Shown piece after piece: positions 38,061 through 46,443 of a stretch of DNA of 64,000 nucleotides. The position numbers and the translations under genes are program-made. Source of the DNA: Ignisphaera sp. (lineage in GTDB: Archaea; Thermoproteota; Thermoprotei_A; Sulfolobales; Ignisphaeraceae); assembly GCA_028275825.1 (NCBI GenBank), contig JAPWTX010000003.1:17463-81462 (forward strand). Direction: 5' to 3'. Below the pieces are notes generated by a model. It saw only the letters and a program-made list of their open reading frames with translations. It was not told the DNA's origin and did no database searches. Numbering within the stretch: the stretch's first letter is position 1; each line of letters opens with the position of its first letter.

Positions 38061-38531
38061 TCACCCTGTGTAAGTATATTCTGCCCTCACTCCATTGGGT
38101 AGGGCTATTACAACTGTTGTTGGTATTGAGAAGCTTGTACTGTTATACACCTTAATGGTTATAGTCTCTCCAACATCCCAAACCCCATTTGGTACAGCCT
38201 CTGTGAAGTCCCATCTGCCAGATCCACCACCACTATTATAAGTTGTTAGAGCTGTGTGTTGAGAGTCGCTGAGGTAGACATCAGTTTCTGCAAGTTCACT
38301 GCTAGAGATGGCTCTTGAGCCAGTGTTCTTTACAAAAACCACAAAGTATTTTCCTGTAGGGGAGGTGTTTAGGGAAACAAGCACTATGGAAATAGATGTT
38401 TCTAGCTTATTCTGTGCACTCTTCATAGCAAGTCTCATGGATGAGTCCAGGAGGCTCATCTGAGAGAGTAAGGCTACAGAAACCATTGCGGCTAGTATAA
38501 CACCAGCTATAACTATTATTGCAGTGCCCAC
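38061..38531 (-). CDS. arlG: Archaellum stator protein ArlG
   Basis: Archaellin-like protein of 156 residues. The N-terminal helix (TAIIVIAGVILAAMVSVALL) resembles archaellin helices, followed by a beta-sandwich with TSPTGKYFVVFVKNTGSRAI. The start is GTG at 38531. The reading frame stays open a little further upstream (codons ITASESV), but no standard start codon lies there. It is followed seven bases later by arlF. Confidence 0.8.
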   Translation of the reverse strand: MGTAIIVIAGVILAAMVSVALLSQMSLLDSSMRLAMKSAQNKLETSISIVLVSLNTSPTGKYFVVFVKNTGSRAISSSELAETDVYLSDSQHTALTTYNSGGGSGRWDFTEAVPNGVWDVGETITIKVYNSTSFSIPTTVVIALPNGVRAEYTYTG

Positions 38532-38550
38532 ACTCTCGGAAGCCGTAATA

Positions 38551-39432
38551 TCACCCCATATTTGTGTCTACAGCGAGTTTCAAAACCTCTTCACTAGCAC
38601 CCTTATCCTCTACTCCAAACACCTTAGCCAAGTTATATATGTATATAATCTGCTCATTTACCTTCAAACCCATCTTTCTAGCTCTATAGACAAAGTCCAC
38701 CACACCTACAACAACCCTCTCCTCATCATCATTAACAACCCCTATAACCTTCATAAACCTAGCCATCTCCTCTATAACCTCCTTCGGCACTCTATTAAGC
38801 ATATCATCAACCCACTTTATCAGCTTTATTAGTCCAGCTAATCCAAGCCTGCTAGACTTTGAAACAAGCTCCTTCGATAACTCCTCTAACCCTTTCTGAA
38901 CCTCCTGTTGAGCAGCTTCGCTAACAGCTTCGCCAGCGACAGAGCCCTTCTTTTCAAAACTCTCAAGAGCTTTTTCAAAGCTCTTAATAATGTGGTTAGC
39001 CCTAGGAGTGCCTTTCACATTCGACTGCTTGTTGTATGTTCTCAAAAAATTGAATGGATTCATAACCTCAGCGACTGCAGCCCTTATATCAACAAGCGAT
39101 GCCTTGACCTCATCAATGCTCTTAGCAACATCCTCTCTAACCTTCTTAACCTCATTCTCAACAGATTCAACCCTAGAAGAAAACTCCTTAAGCTTGGAAT
39201 CCACAAGAAGTGAAACATGTTCAGCAACAGCCTCTTTAATACCATTAACATCTAGCATAGGAACAGAAGATTCTCGAACTTGCTGAGATACAGGTGTAGG
39301 CTCCTCCTCAACAGCGGGCTCAGCTCCCTCCATATTTAGAGAAGAAGGGGTAAACCTCTTGAGAATAGGGTGAACAAAGACTCTGCAAAGCACACAGTCA
39401 CAAGACCACTCAACCACCAGCACCACCCTCAT
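38551..39432 (-). CDS. Coiled-coil archaellum protein, ArlX/ArlC-D-E-like
   Basis: Soluble 293-residue protein at the arlX position of the operon. A charged coiled coil (VDSKLKEFSSRVESVENEV onwards to about residue 125) is followed by a helical domain ending in VVDFVYRARKMGLKVNEQII, which recalls the C-terminal domain of euryarchaeal ArlC/D/E. Sulfolobus ArlX has an N-terminal membrane helix; here none is present. The preceding 87-residue gene is a membrane protein, so the ArlX roles may be split over two chains. A CDCVLC motif lies at residues 11-16. An alternative start (MEGAEPAVE) would remove the first 33 residues. Confidence 0.65.
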   Translation of the reverse strand: MRVVLVVEWSCDCVLCRVFVHPILKRFTPSSLNMEGAEPAVEEEPTPVSQQVRESSVPMLDVNGIKEAVAEHVSLLVDSKLKEFSSRVESVENEVKKVREDVAKSIDEVKASLVDIRAAVAEVMNPFNFLRTYNKQSNVKGTPRANHIIKSFEKALESFEKKGSVAGEAVSEAAQQEVQKGLEELSKELVSKSSRLGLAGLIKLIKWVDDMLNRVPKEVIEEMARFMKVIGVVNDDEERVVVGVVDFVYRARKMGLKVNEQIIYIYNLAKVFGVEDKGASEEVLKLAVDTNMG

Positions 39433-39436
39433 ACAA

Positions 39437-39700
39437 CTATTTTCTATACCGGGTTATATACATAGCCAGGGCTAACACTATGTGAAAGCCTATAGCAAGA
39501 GATAGAACTGCAAAAACTAGCAACACATAAAAAATATGATTAACATAAGAAAAAGAGATATAGAGAACTAGAAAACCGAGAAGAATAAAGCCAAGACCCT
39601 CAATAAAGACAATCAAGAGAGGAGCATTACCACGAGCAGAAGAAGACGAAGAACTAGATAAAAAAATGCTTATGGTTTCAAGCATCTCCCTCAACACCAT
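39437..39700 (-). CDS. Small membrane protein between arlB and the ArlX-like gene
   Basis: Not recognised as a family. The 87 residues hold a serine run near the N-terminus and two or three membrane segments (LLIVFIEGLGFILLGFLVLY and FYVLLVFAVLSLAIGFHIVL). It lies 28 bases after arlB and four bases before the coiled-coil gene, so it belongs to the archaellum operon. It may supply the membrane anchor for the soluble coiled-coil protein, replacing the single-chain ArlX of Sulfolobus; this is inference. Confidence 0.65.
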   Translation of the reverse strand: MVLREMLETISIFLSSSSSSSARGNAPLLIVFIEGLGFILLGFLVLYISFSYVNHIFYVLLVFAVLSLAIGFHIVLALAMYITRYRK

Positions 39701-39728
39701 CTAACCCCAAATACCACTACTACATAGC

Positions 39729-40496
39729 TCAGCCCAAGTCTATATATGAGTACGTTAGTGATGCTGGTACCTGCCTCTCAACAGTTAATGCTGAGCCAAT
39801 AGGAGGCTTAATCTCAACCTTAAACACATCATAAGGCTTCAAACCACCATCAACCTGCTTTAGTATTGTACCCAACTTAGTGAAGTTGATAACCACCAAC
39901 ACCTTCTCGCCTGCTTGCAGAACGGTATCACCATTATTTGGCTGTCTCCAAATAACAGCAACACCACTCCACGTCGCTTCAGCAGCGTCACAAAGCTCAT
40001 CTATTGTGTAATTAGCAGCATATATTTGGGTGTAACCCTTCAATAACGGTGGATTTGCATTTATCATGTCACTCAGATACTTCGTAAGATTGGTTATTGC
40101 CTGACCCCACTCATTCATAGATGCATTGTGTATTGGATTTGTATATGTTGATGTTAATCCACCTTTGTTTACTACCCAAACGGCGATGTCGGCTTTGCCT
40201 GGTGTTAGGTCAACGTCTTTTTGTCCTGCTGATAATCTGATTGGTATAACAGCACATGTTAGTCTCTGATTCTGGGTGTCTACTTTTGCTAGTACTGTGC
40301 CATCTATCTCTAGTGCGCTGCTTGCTTGGGCTAGTCCCTGGCTCATAACTTCTTTGCTTCTCTGAGTCGTGTAGAAGCCCATGTTTAGCACTACGAATGC
40401 TAGTGCAGCTGCCACTACCACAAATGCTATCAGTACTATAGCTGCTTCAATACCAACAATACCTTTTAACAGCTTTGTTTTTCTCACATTTTTCAC
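39729..40496 (-). CDS. arlB: Archaellin (archaellum filament subunit) ArlB
   Basis: Filament protein of 255 residues with a class III signal peptide. The basic leader MKNVRKTKLLKG is cut by the prepilin peptidase before IVGIEAAIVLIAFVVVAAAL, the archaellin helix. A long beta-rich domain follows. It is the first gene of the operon and uses a GTG start. A CACC/GAGG-type purine stretch lies immediately upstream. Only one archaellin gene is present. Confidence 0.92.
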   Translation of the reverse strand: MKNVRKTKLLKGIVGIEAAIVLIAFVVVAAALAFVVLNMGFYTTQRSKEVMSQGLAQASSALEIDGTVLAKVDTQNQRLTCAVIPIRLSAGQKDVDLTPGKADIAVWVVNKGGLTSTYTNPIHNASMNEWGQAITNLTKYLSDMINANPPLLKGYTQIYAANYTIDELCDAAEATWSGVAVIWRQPNNGDTVLQAGEKVLVVINFTKLGTILKQVDGGLKPYDVFKVEIKPPIGSALTVERQVPASLTYSYIDLG

Positions 40497-40743
40497 CTCG
40501 TGTTTTTATGATACGTAGGGGGTTTTCTTGTTGGTGTTGTGTGGCGACTGCTTGTCTAAATCAATTTGTGTGTAGAATAATTGAATGTTTGATTGACTTG
40601 CTAGAGCAACTATTTTACTTGTGTTTGCTACTGCTTGTACTGCGGGTTTTTTATAGTGTGAGTCTCGTGGCAGTTTTCTATGTTCATGTTTCTCATGTTT
40701 TTAGGTCTGATTTTTACTGCGTCTTATTTTCTATAGGGTCTGA

Positions 40744-40987
40744 AATGAGTGCTGCAGTATCTTTTCCTAGGCTTGATGAGGCTGTTTCGTTGAGTGGAGT
40801 GGTTGATTTGGAGCACTGTAGTGGTGAAATTATTGCGGGTGTTGAGCTATTTGCACCTCTAATGGTTTTAGGATTTGTTGTGAGGAGTGTTTTAGTGTCT
40901 CTGAGGGGCTATAAGCTTGTAGATGTTGTTATGGAGGTTCCTGATTTTCTGAATTTGATGATAGTGTTTGGCAAAGGTGAGCTGTGA
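40744..40987 (+). CDS. Small ORF coupled to the ArnR-like regulator
   Basis: Not recognised. Starting at ATG 40744 it gives 80 residues with one hydrophobic segment (LFAPLMVLGFVVRSVLV). Its TGA stop overlaps the ATG of the ArnR-like gene by one base, a sign of coupled translation. The open frame extends further back to 40475 but would then overlap arlB on the other strand with cysteine- and phenylalanine-rich sequence, so I prefer the later start. The 250-base region from 40497 to here contains the arlB promoter and probably that of this gene. Confidence 0.5.
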
Positions 40988-41898
40988 TGAGCGGCGATTC
41001 CAGGGCTTTTGATGTGCAGAGTGAGTGTTTTTCTAGATTGCAGGTGTTGAGGGAGCTGGATTCAGCAATAGATTTTGCTAGGGGGTTTCTGCAGCTTAGG
41101 ATTGTTTTGATGCTGGGCTCCAGAGGCTCTATGACTGCTAGGGATATTTCTATAGCTCTTGGGGAAAGGTACAAAGCTGTGTTGGATGCTGTGAGGAAGC
41201 TTGTTGCAAAGAATCTGATCGTTAAAGAGCCTGATGGTGGTGTGGATCTATATAAACTCTCTGATAATGGTGCTGAGTTCTATAAAAAACTCGCAGCTTT
41301 TCTTGGAGTCAAAGAATTTTATAGGATGCCTAGGGGTGAGAGAAAAGTGCTCATATTAGACATAGCAACAAATATCACTAGATATACACATTTGGCGGAT
41401 GCCATAGTAGCGCTGGCTACAAGCAGGAGCAATACGCTTTCTTTGAATGACATTGCTGATGCTATGAAGCTGAGCCTGGAGCGTGCAAAGACCTACATAG
41501 AGATGTTTTGCAGTAGGAGAAATGGTGTGAGATTGTTTAGAAAGGTTGAGAAGGAATCAAGGTTGCTGAGAATATTAGCATTGCTACTCAAACCACTGGG
41601 TATAAAAATGAAGACAACTGTGGAGATGTATAAGCTCAGCGAAGAGGGGTTTACAGTATTCTATAAGCAGCCCTACTACATGAAATATAAGAGGAGTGTA
41701 GCTGCAAAACTAATGACAAAGCTATTTGGCTCGGCACATCCAAGGCTTGTACTAAAGAGAATGTCAGTACTTGTTCTGCTAACAGCATTAACATGTGGAG
41801 TCATTTCCCTAGCCATACGCAGTAGCATTGCAACAGCATTAACGGGTTCCCTAACTCTAGCAGCATCCCTTCTGTACTTGGGTTACAAAGCAATCTAA
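40987..41898 (+). CDS. ArnR-like membrane-bound winged-helix regulator
   Basis: Predicted one-component regulator of the archaellum operon. The N-terminal 90 residues form a winged helix (LMLGSRGSMTARDISIALGE then KAVLDAVRKLVAKNLIVKE). A helical middle part follows, with a second HTH-like segment (LSLNDIADAMKLSLERAKTY). The C-terminus has two membrane helices (VLVLLTALTCGVISLAI and IATALTGSLTLAASLLYLGY). Sulfolobus ArnR and ArnR1 have the same plan, HTH plus two C-terminal membrane helices, and flank the arl genes there. Here it is divergent from arlB. GTG at 40984 is an alternative start. Confidence 0.72.
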   Translation: MSGDSRAFDVQSECFSRLQVLRELDSAIDFARGFLQLRIVLMLGSRGSMTARDISIALGERYKAVLDAVRKLVAKNLIVKEPDGGVDLYKLSDNGAEFYKKLAAFLGVKEFYRMPRGERKVLILDIATNITRYTHLADAIVALATSRSNTLSLNDIADAMKLSLERAKTYIEMFCSRRNGVRLFRKVEKESRLLRILALLLKPLGIKMKTTVEMYKLSEEGFTVFYKQPYYMKYKRSVAAKLMTKLFGSAHPRLVLKRMSVLVLLTALTCGVISLAIRSSIATALTGSLTLAASLLYLGYKAI

Positions 41899-42890
41899 CT
41901 TTTTTCAATATGTGCACATATTGTGGGCAGAAAATCAGCAATGATGCTCTCTATTTTGTCTAAAATGCCATCCAACCTTGCATAGATGTTCACAGTTGTT
42001 GGATAAACTAGAGCTGTATAACTATTTCTTACTAACTTAACCCTAGTGCCCTGATGCTCGCCACCTTCATATGTTGCCAGGGTTCTTAGGTTTACTTTGA
42101 ATGGCAGCTTAATTATTATAGTGGCTACAGCTGGTAGGGGCTTTGAAAACTCAACACCTAGCCTCCTTGACAAAAACTGGAGCACTTCAACAACCCTATC
42201 CACATCATCAGCTCTTGAGGATATATCAACTTTGGTAGAGGTGATCTGCACCCCTAGTCCAAGCACTCTTGCAGTAACGTAATTAAGTTTGCCAAGGGTT
42301 CTAACCCCTGTTCCTAAGGCTTGTGAAGCATATTCAACGTCTATAACCTCCCTTAATGGCCTTGAAATCCACCTAACCAAAGCCTTCTTCCTACAGCTCT
42401 TAAACTCATTCAAAAACGCATTTGCAATTCTGTGGAGCTCACTTTTCAATGTTCCTCTACTTGCCTCTGCTAAAACCTCCACTGCCTGGTCATCGCCATA
42501 CCCAGCCCTCTTTAAGCACCTATACACAGCAAGGCCAGCTAATCCAGCTAAGTTAAAAGCCTTTGACTCGTAAAGAGAAGGCATTGTATGGACTCTTCTG
42601 CTGAGAACCCTTCTAAAAATTGTTGCTGCTTCGCTACTCCAAAGAGCTGATAGAGCACTGTTCACCTCATTATAAGAAGCATTGCAAAGTCTTTTCCTTA
42701 GATATGCTTTCAAAACTTCAACAAGGCCTGGCACAATGCTGTTTATAATCTCTTCAACCTTTTCCTCATCCGTACAGAACTCACGGCTCCAAAAAACATC
42801 TCCAGAGGCTTCCAAAGGGCTGTCATCTATAACCTCACCACTATCCTCATCAACTATGAAACCTTCTCGACTCCTAATCTTTCTACCCAT
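41895..42890 (-). CDS. Putative transcription factor with TFB-like N-terminus and TBP-like C-terminus
   Basis: Not a known family to me. The 331-residue product begins with GFIVDEDSGEVIDDSP, which resembles the TFB B-ribbon/B-reader region but lacks the zinc cysteines. A helical middle contains LAGLAGLAVYRCLKRAGYGD, which could be a degenerate cyclin repeat. The C-terminal 80 residues follow the order of one TBP lobe: strand AVATIIIKLPFKV, helix NLRTLA, strand GTRVKLV, strand TALVYPTTVNIYA, and helix ILDKIESIIADF. It is convergent with the ArnR-like gene, overlapping its end by four bases. Domain calls are pattern inference. Confidence 0.5.
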   Translation of the reverse strand: MGRKIRSREGFIVDEDSGEVIDDSPLEASGDVFWSREFCTDEEKVEEIINSIVPGLVEVLKAYLRKRLCNASYNEVNSALSALWSSEAATIFRRVLSRRVHTMPSLYESKAFNLAGLAGLAVYRCLKRAGYGDDQAVEVLAEASRGTLKSELHRIANAFLNEFKSCRKKALVRWISRPLREVIDVEYASQALGTGVRTLGKLNYVTARVLGLGVQITSTKVDISSRADDVDRVVEVLQFLSRRLGVEFSKPLPAVATIIIKLPFKVNLRTLATYEGGEHQGTRVKLVRNSYTALVYPTTVNIYARLDGILDKIESIIADFLPTICAHIEKS

Positions 42891-42965
42891 AATATCTCCT
42901 TCAAGACCTCTAATTATGGCTTCGACTTTTTATTAGCATTGCTACAGAATGCATTATTGTGTCGC

Positions 42966-42976
42966 TATATATTTAA
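42966..42976 (+). promoter_or_regulatory. TATA box before the 43030 gene
   Basis: A strong motif, tatatatttaa, lies about 55-65 bases before the start of the small gene at 43030, in the gap divergent from the TFB/TBP-like gene. Confidence 0.5.
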
Positions 42977-43029
42977 CACGCTGCGAAAGCTTTATCTAAC
43001 CCTCTGCGATAAAGAGAGAGGCAATAAGG

Positions 43030-43329
43030 GTGAGCGCTATGGAGAAGAGCGAATTTGTTTTTGAGGAGGATGGTCATGTCTTTGTCATCAGACCTGCAAA
43101 TGGTGTTTTTAGTAGCGATGATCTCTCAATCGCTTTAAAAGCTCTTAAAAAGTTTCTCAAAGGAGAGTTCGAGGATATGCGTAGTGAACGCGTAAAGAGC
43201 AATCAAAAGGGTAATGGGCACTCACATAATGGTGGTAATACCAATAGCCACTCCTCATGGCTTTTAACATGGCTTGCTGAAGCAAATGGTTATAGAGATG
43301 GCTACCCACATCTTTTTACACAGCATTAA
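43030..43329 (+). CDS. Hypothetical small protein with His/Asn-rich linker
   Basis: Not recognised. The 99 residues begin with a short beta-like segment (EFVFEEDGHVFVIRPANG) and a basic amphipathic helix. A hydrophilic stretch rich in G, N, H and S (KGNGHSHNGGNTNSHSS) follows, then a tryptophan-containing tail. GTG at 43030 or ATG at 43039 can start it. A good TATA box upstream supports expression. Confidence 0.55.
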   Translation: MSAMEKSEFVFEEDGHVFVIRPANGVFSSDDLSIALKALKKFLKGEFEDMRSERVKSNQKGNGHSHNGGNTNSHSSWLLTWLAEANGYRDGYPHLFTQH

Positions 43330-43340
43330 ACGCGCTTTCT

Positions 43341-45323
43341 CTAAATCTTAACTAGTTTTAATAGGATTACTAACACAAGTATTATGAAGATAAGTAGTAT
43401 TAGTATTCGCAGGTCTAGCTGAACACCTCTGGCTGTTACACTTGAGATTACTGTAACTGTGTATGTTGATTGCTGTGTTGTAGTAACAGTGATGGTTTTC
43501 ATAATTGTAACTGCACCGCTTATACTTTGAGGAGTTGCTATGCTTTGTGATGTGAAATAGCTTTGCAATGGTTTTGACTCTACCCCCAATGCGACATATG
43601 TTGAGAGAAGCATTGAGAGCCTTGCTACATTATATAACCTAGTACTTGTTGTCCCTAATCCACTTATTAATTCTAGTAGAAGAGGCACGTCAATGGGTAG
43701 AGAGTTTTTAAGCCTGGTCAGCGATATTTCGATAGTTTTGTTTAAAGCGGCTAGAGATGTTGACTCGTTTAGCATGAACATGTATAGGAGTGTTAAGTAC
43801 ATGTAGCTTATGGAGCTTATGCCTAGCGATAACTTGTCTATAGAAGTGTTGGTTGAAAGCATTAGACTGTACCTGGCTTGGGCTTCTGAAAAGAGGTCCT
43901 GGGGTATTGGTATTTGGGAGGAGAAAGCAATAATGTAGGTATATATGTTTTGAGCTAGTGCAGAAATGGATGATGAAAGTTCTTCAAGGTCGCTAGGTCT
44001 GATAACCATGACTGAAGGTGTTATACTCAAGTTGAATAAGTTTAGCCAGAATCTGGCAGTAGAAATTCTTGCTGAGGCTATTGCCAAGTACTGTGTTGAT
44101 GAATCTAAGTATCTTGTTGAAATGCTTCTATTCATGTATATCAAGGCCTCGTAAAGCCTGTCAACAGTGTTTATAAGTATGGAGAGTTTTGAGGTGTCTA
44201 GGGGTTGAGAAGCTAGGCTCCAGACCTTCTTTAATAGGCTATAAACATCACTTTTTATTGTATTAGCAGTGGTACTAATGTAATTGCTATTTGTTGCTGC
44301 ATTGAGTAAGTGTAGCCTCCAATATGCATATATCAGTGCTTGGAAATACATGGATGCTGCTGAATAGAGCTGGTTTTGTGTCTCAAGTTTGCTTCCCAAA
44401 GCCATATAGTTGTTTATATTGTTATCTATATTGCTTAGAATTTGCCTCAGGTACTGGGCGTAGCTAGTGCTTAAAGCACGTTGCTCTACAGATTTGCTTA
44501 GATTTACAACATTGTTTATCTCATTTCTCATATCATCTATACCACTCCTCAGCATTGGTGCTATAGAGTTGTAGATGCTAGTTATAGCCTCTTCATAGCC
44601 TCCAGTACTGTAGGAGAAAAGCCCGTTAGTGAATACATTTAGTGCTTCATATATGTTAGCCACAGGCTTTACAACAACTCCGTGAGAAGCACCATAAGAT
44701 ACTAGATCCACCGTTTGTGAAACTGTCCTGTAAACAGTTAGAGGCCCCACTCTTTGTGCAACAGTTGTGAATATGGTGTCTGTAGTCTGTCCATATGGTA
44801 CTAGAAACACTTTTGCGCCACGAGATATTACTGCTTGTAACTTGTAGTACACACCCCCAACAGGACCTATGCTCCCATCAGGCATTATCATGCCCGTCAT
44901 CATAATGCTTTCATTTAGTGAAAGACGTAGAAGTGCAGAAGCGAAGGCCACAGCTGTTACACCACTTGCACTAGGTCCTCCAACAATCGGCGAATCAGAT
45001 CTGATTGAAGCATAGAAGTCGCAACCCCCGAAACTAATATTTGCAATAGTGCTAGCCACAATAGCGGCAACTCGTGTCGAAGCCTGTAAATCTATCTCTG
45101 CTAGTGGGAAGGTCTCCACATAAACATGTCCATTACCAGGACAAGCAACCCTCACATAGAGATCAGCAGTAACACCAGTATACGAGCCGTTAGGGAGCTG
45201 TGTTACTGCAACAATTGTAACATGCCTGCTTTCATCAAGCGTATAATACTGTGAAGCAGCTATAGAAGATTCAAATACCGCTGTTAGAATCAGTAGTAAG
45301 AGTATCATTGCAATTCTAGGCAT
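43341..45323 (-). CDS. Membrane-anchored extracellular Lon-like (S16) protease
   Basis: Secreted protease-like protein of 660 residues without an ATPase domain. A signal peptide (IAMILLLLILTAVFE) is followed by an S16 domain. The catalytic serine lies in GGPSASG (S118) and the lysine in GGVYYKLQAV (K161). Their spacing of 43 residues equals that of E. coli Lon (S679/K722), so the dyad appears intact. A long helical region follows (about residues 230-620), then a C-terminal membrane helix (LRILILLIFIILVLVILL). It resembles the archaeal COG1750 group. Substrate unknown; processing of surface proteins is inferred. Confidence 0.83.
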   Translation of the reverse strand: MPRIAMILLLLILTAVFESSIAASQYYTLDESRHVTIVAVTQLPNGSYTGVTADLYVRVACPGNGHVYVETFPLAEIDLQASTRVAAIVASTIANISFGGCDFYASIRSDSPIVGGPSASGVTAVAFASALLRLSLNESIMMTGMIMPDGSIGPVGGVYYKLQAVISRGAKVFLVPYGQTTDTIFTTVAQRVGPLTVYRTVSQTVDLVSYGASHGVVVKPVANIYEALNVFTNGLFSYSTGGYEEAITSIYNSIAPMLRSGIDDMRNEINNVVNLSKSVEQRALSTSYAQYLRQILSNIDNNINNYMALGSKLETQNQLYSAASMYFQALIYAYWRLHLLNAATNSNYISTTANTIKSDVYSLLKKVWSLASQPLDTSKLSILINTVDRLYEALIYMNRSISTRYLDSSTQYLAIASARISTARFWLNLFNLSITPSVMVIRPSDLEELSSSISALAQNIYTYIIAFSSQIPIPQDLFSEAQARYSLMLSTNTSIDKLSLGISSISYMYLTLLYMFMLNESTSLAALNKTIEISLTRLKNSLPIDVPLLLELISGLGTTSTRLYNVARLSMLLSTYVALGVESKPLQSYFTSQSIATPQSISGAVTIMKTITVTTTQQSTYTVTVISSVTARGVQLDLRILILLIFIILVLVILLKLVKI

Positions 45324-45632
45324 TTATCACAACCTACCGGAAATCACAGTCTTATATAAATAAAAGTTTTGCGCACAAAAAGTTTTTGTAAGAGGATCTG
45401 TTTCATCTTCAGAGTCACTGCAATCACGGCAATGCAACTCCTTTATACTGAGCCACGAGAATCTCTATCGGCTTTCACCAAGAATGATGCTTAGCTAGTT
45501 CTCGACTCATTTACACTGTGTTCAATATTGAGAAGACTTGGCAAGGTCTTAGAAGCCCCTCTATATTTATTACTATATAAATGAAAGGCTTTTAGCTGTA
45601 ATGCTATAAGGAAAGGAGGGATTTGAGCAAAG
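45324..45632. other. Intergenic gap upstream of the S16 protease
   Basis: About 309 bases. It holds the TATA box of the protease gene at its left end and another TATA-like stretch (tatatttattactatataaat) near 45561-45582. That motif faces no gene start that I can identify. No open frame or structured patch is evident between them. Confidence 0.45.
45352..45363 (-). promoter_or_regulatory. TATA box of the S16 protease gene
   Basis: On the minus strand tttatttatataag ends about 30 bases before the ATG, consistent with a very short leader. Confidence 0.55.
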
Positions 45633-46091
45633 TTAGATAACATCACTTAGTAGCTTAATTGTTCTATCAATATTGTCGTCAACACCTCTCATAATTGCTC
45701 TTAGGTAGTGTTGGGGCATTGATTGTGCAAATTCTTTCAGCAGCCCTGTACTATGCATGAGGGATCTGAGTGCTTGTGAGAGGTCTGGTGAAAGCTTCTG
45801 CAGCTCTTCCTCAAGTTCTGATTTTTTCAGTTTTGGATGTGTGATGCTGATAGGCTCTCCTAGTGCTCTCCTTAGCACCTGTATGGTTTTGTCAAGCTTG
45901 AGCATAGTCATGGAGAAGCCGTCGTAGAGCTCTCTAAGTCTTCGCTCTGCAATGATATAGAAGGAGTCTACTAGCTCCCCCCTAATCTCAAGTAAAACTT
46001 TGTATGCTGCAGCCATCTCCTCTTTACTCATGGTACTACTCTTTCTCTTTATTCTTGCTAAAGCATCTTTTAAGAATCCCATAAGCTTCAC
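45633..46091 (-). CDS. Hypothetical all-helical protein, 152 residues
   Basis: Not recognised. The product appears entirely helical with heptad-like segments (AAAYKVLLEIRGELVDSFYI, SMTMLKLDKTIQVLRRALG, LEEELQKLSPDLSQALRSLM). No membrane segment is present. A basic amphipathic N-terminus (LMGFLKDALARIKRK) could contact membrane or nucleic acid. It is divergent from the zinc-finger gene with 57 bases between. An ESCRT-III-like fold is conceivable but not supported by any motif. Confidence 0.6.
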   Translation of the reverse strand: MKLMGFLKDALARIKRKSSTMSKEEMAAAYKVLLEIRGELVDSFYIIAERRLRELYDGFSMTMLKLDKTIQVLRRALGEPISITHPKLKKSELEEELQKLSPDLSQALRSLMHSTGLLKEFAQSMPQHYLRAIMRGVDDNIDRTIKLLSDVI

Positions 46092-46148
46092 ATGTCTGTA
46101 TGCAACAGAAAAGGTTTTAAATAGCTTCTGTAAACAATTGTATACAGA

Positions 46149-46427
46149 GTGTGTCTAGCAATGGCATTAAAGAGTAGAGATAGAGACAAAGTGCTCAGAT
46201 CTTTAGCTAGATGGCTTGCAGGTCTAGAGCCTCTCTTTGGCTCTAATCATTATTTCGAGAGATATTCTACAGCTAAAAAAGTTGTGGAGAGGCTTTCTCC
46301 ATATAGAGGACTCCTGATATGTCCATTCTGTAAGAAAAGGTTTCTTAGGGCTTCAGCTTTTGTTACCCATATAGTAAAATTACATGCATTAGAGCTTGAA
46401 GAACTTATAGATACTGAAAGCATGTGA
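46149..46427 (+). CDS. C2H2 zinc-finger protein, 92 residues
   Basis: A single classical-type finger near the C-terminus, CPFCKKRFLRASAFVTHIVKL followed by H, gives C-x2-C-x12-H-x4-H with the usual hydrophobic positions. The N-terminal half is helical and basic (RDRDKVLRSLARWLAGLEPL). Small one-finger proteins of this kind are known in Sulfolobales and their viruses and are presumed DNA- or RNA-binding. GTG at 46149, or more likely ATG at 46161. The unknown gene at 46444 follows 16 bases later. Confidence 0.75.
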   Translation: MCLAMALKSRDRDKVLRSLARWLAGLEPLFGSNHYFERYSTAKKVVERLSPYRGLLICPFCKKRFLRASAFVTHIVKLHALELEELIDTESM

Positions 46428-46443
46428 AAATGCGGCACTAAAA

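Noticed and set aside
40475-40743. N-terminal extension of the small ORF upstream of the ArnR-like gene
   Set aside because: It would overlap the start of arlB on the other strand and is composed of cysteine- and phenylalanine-rich sequence typical of a chance frame.
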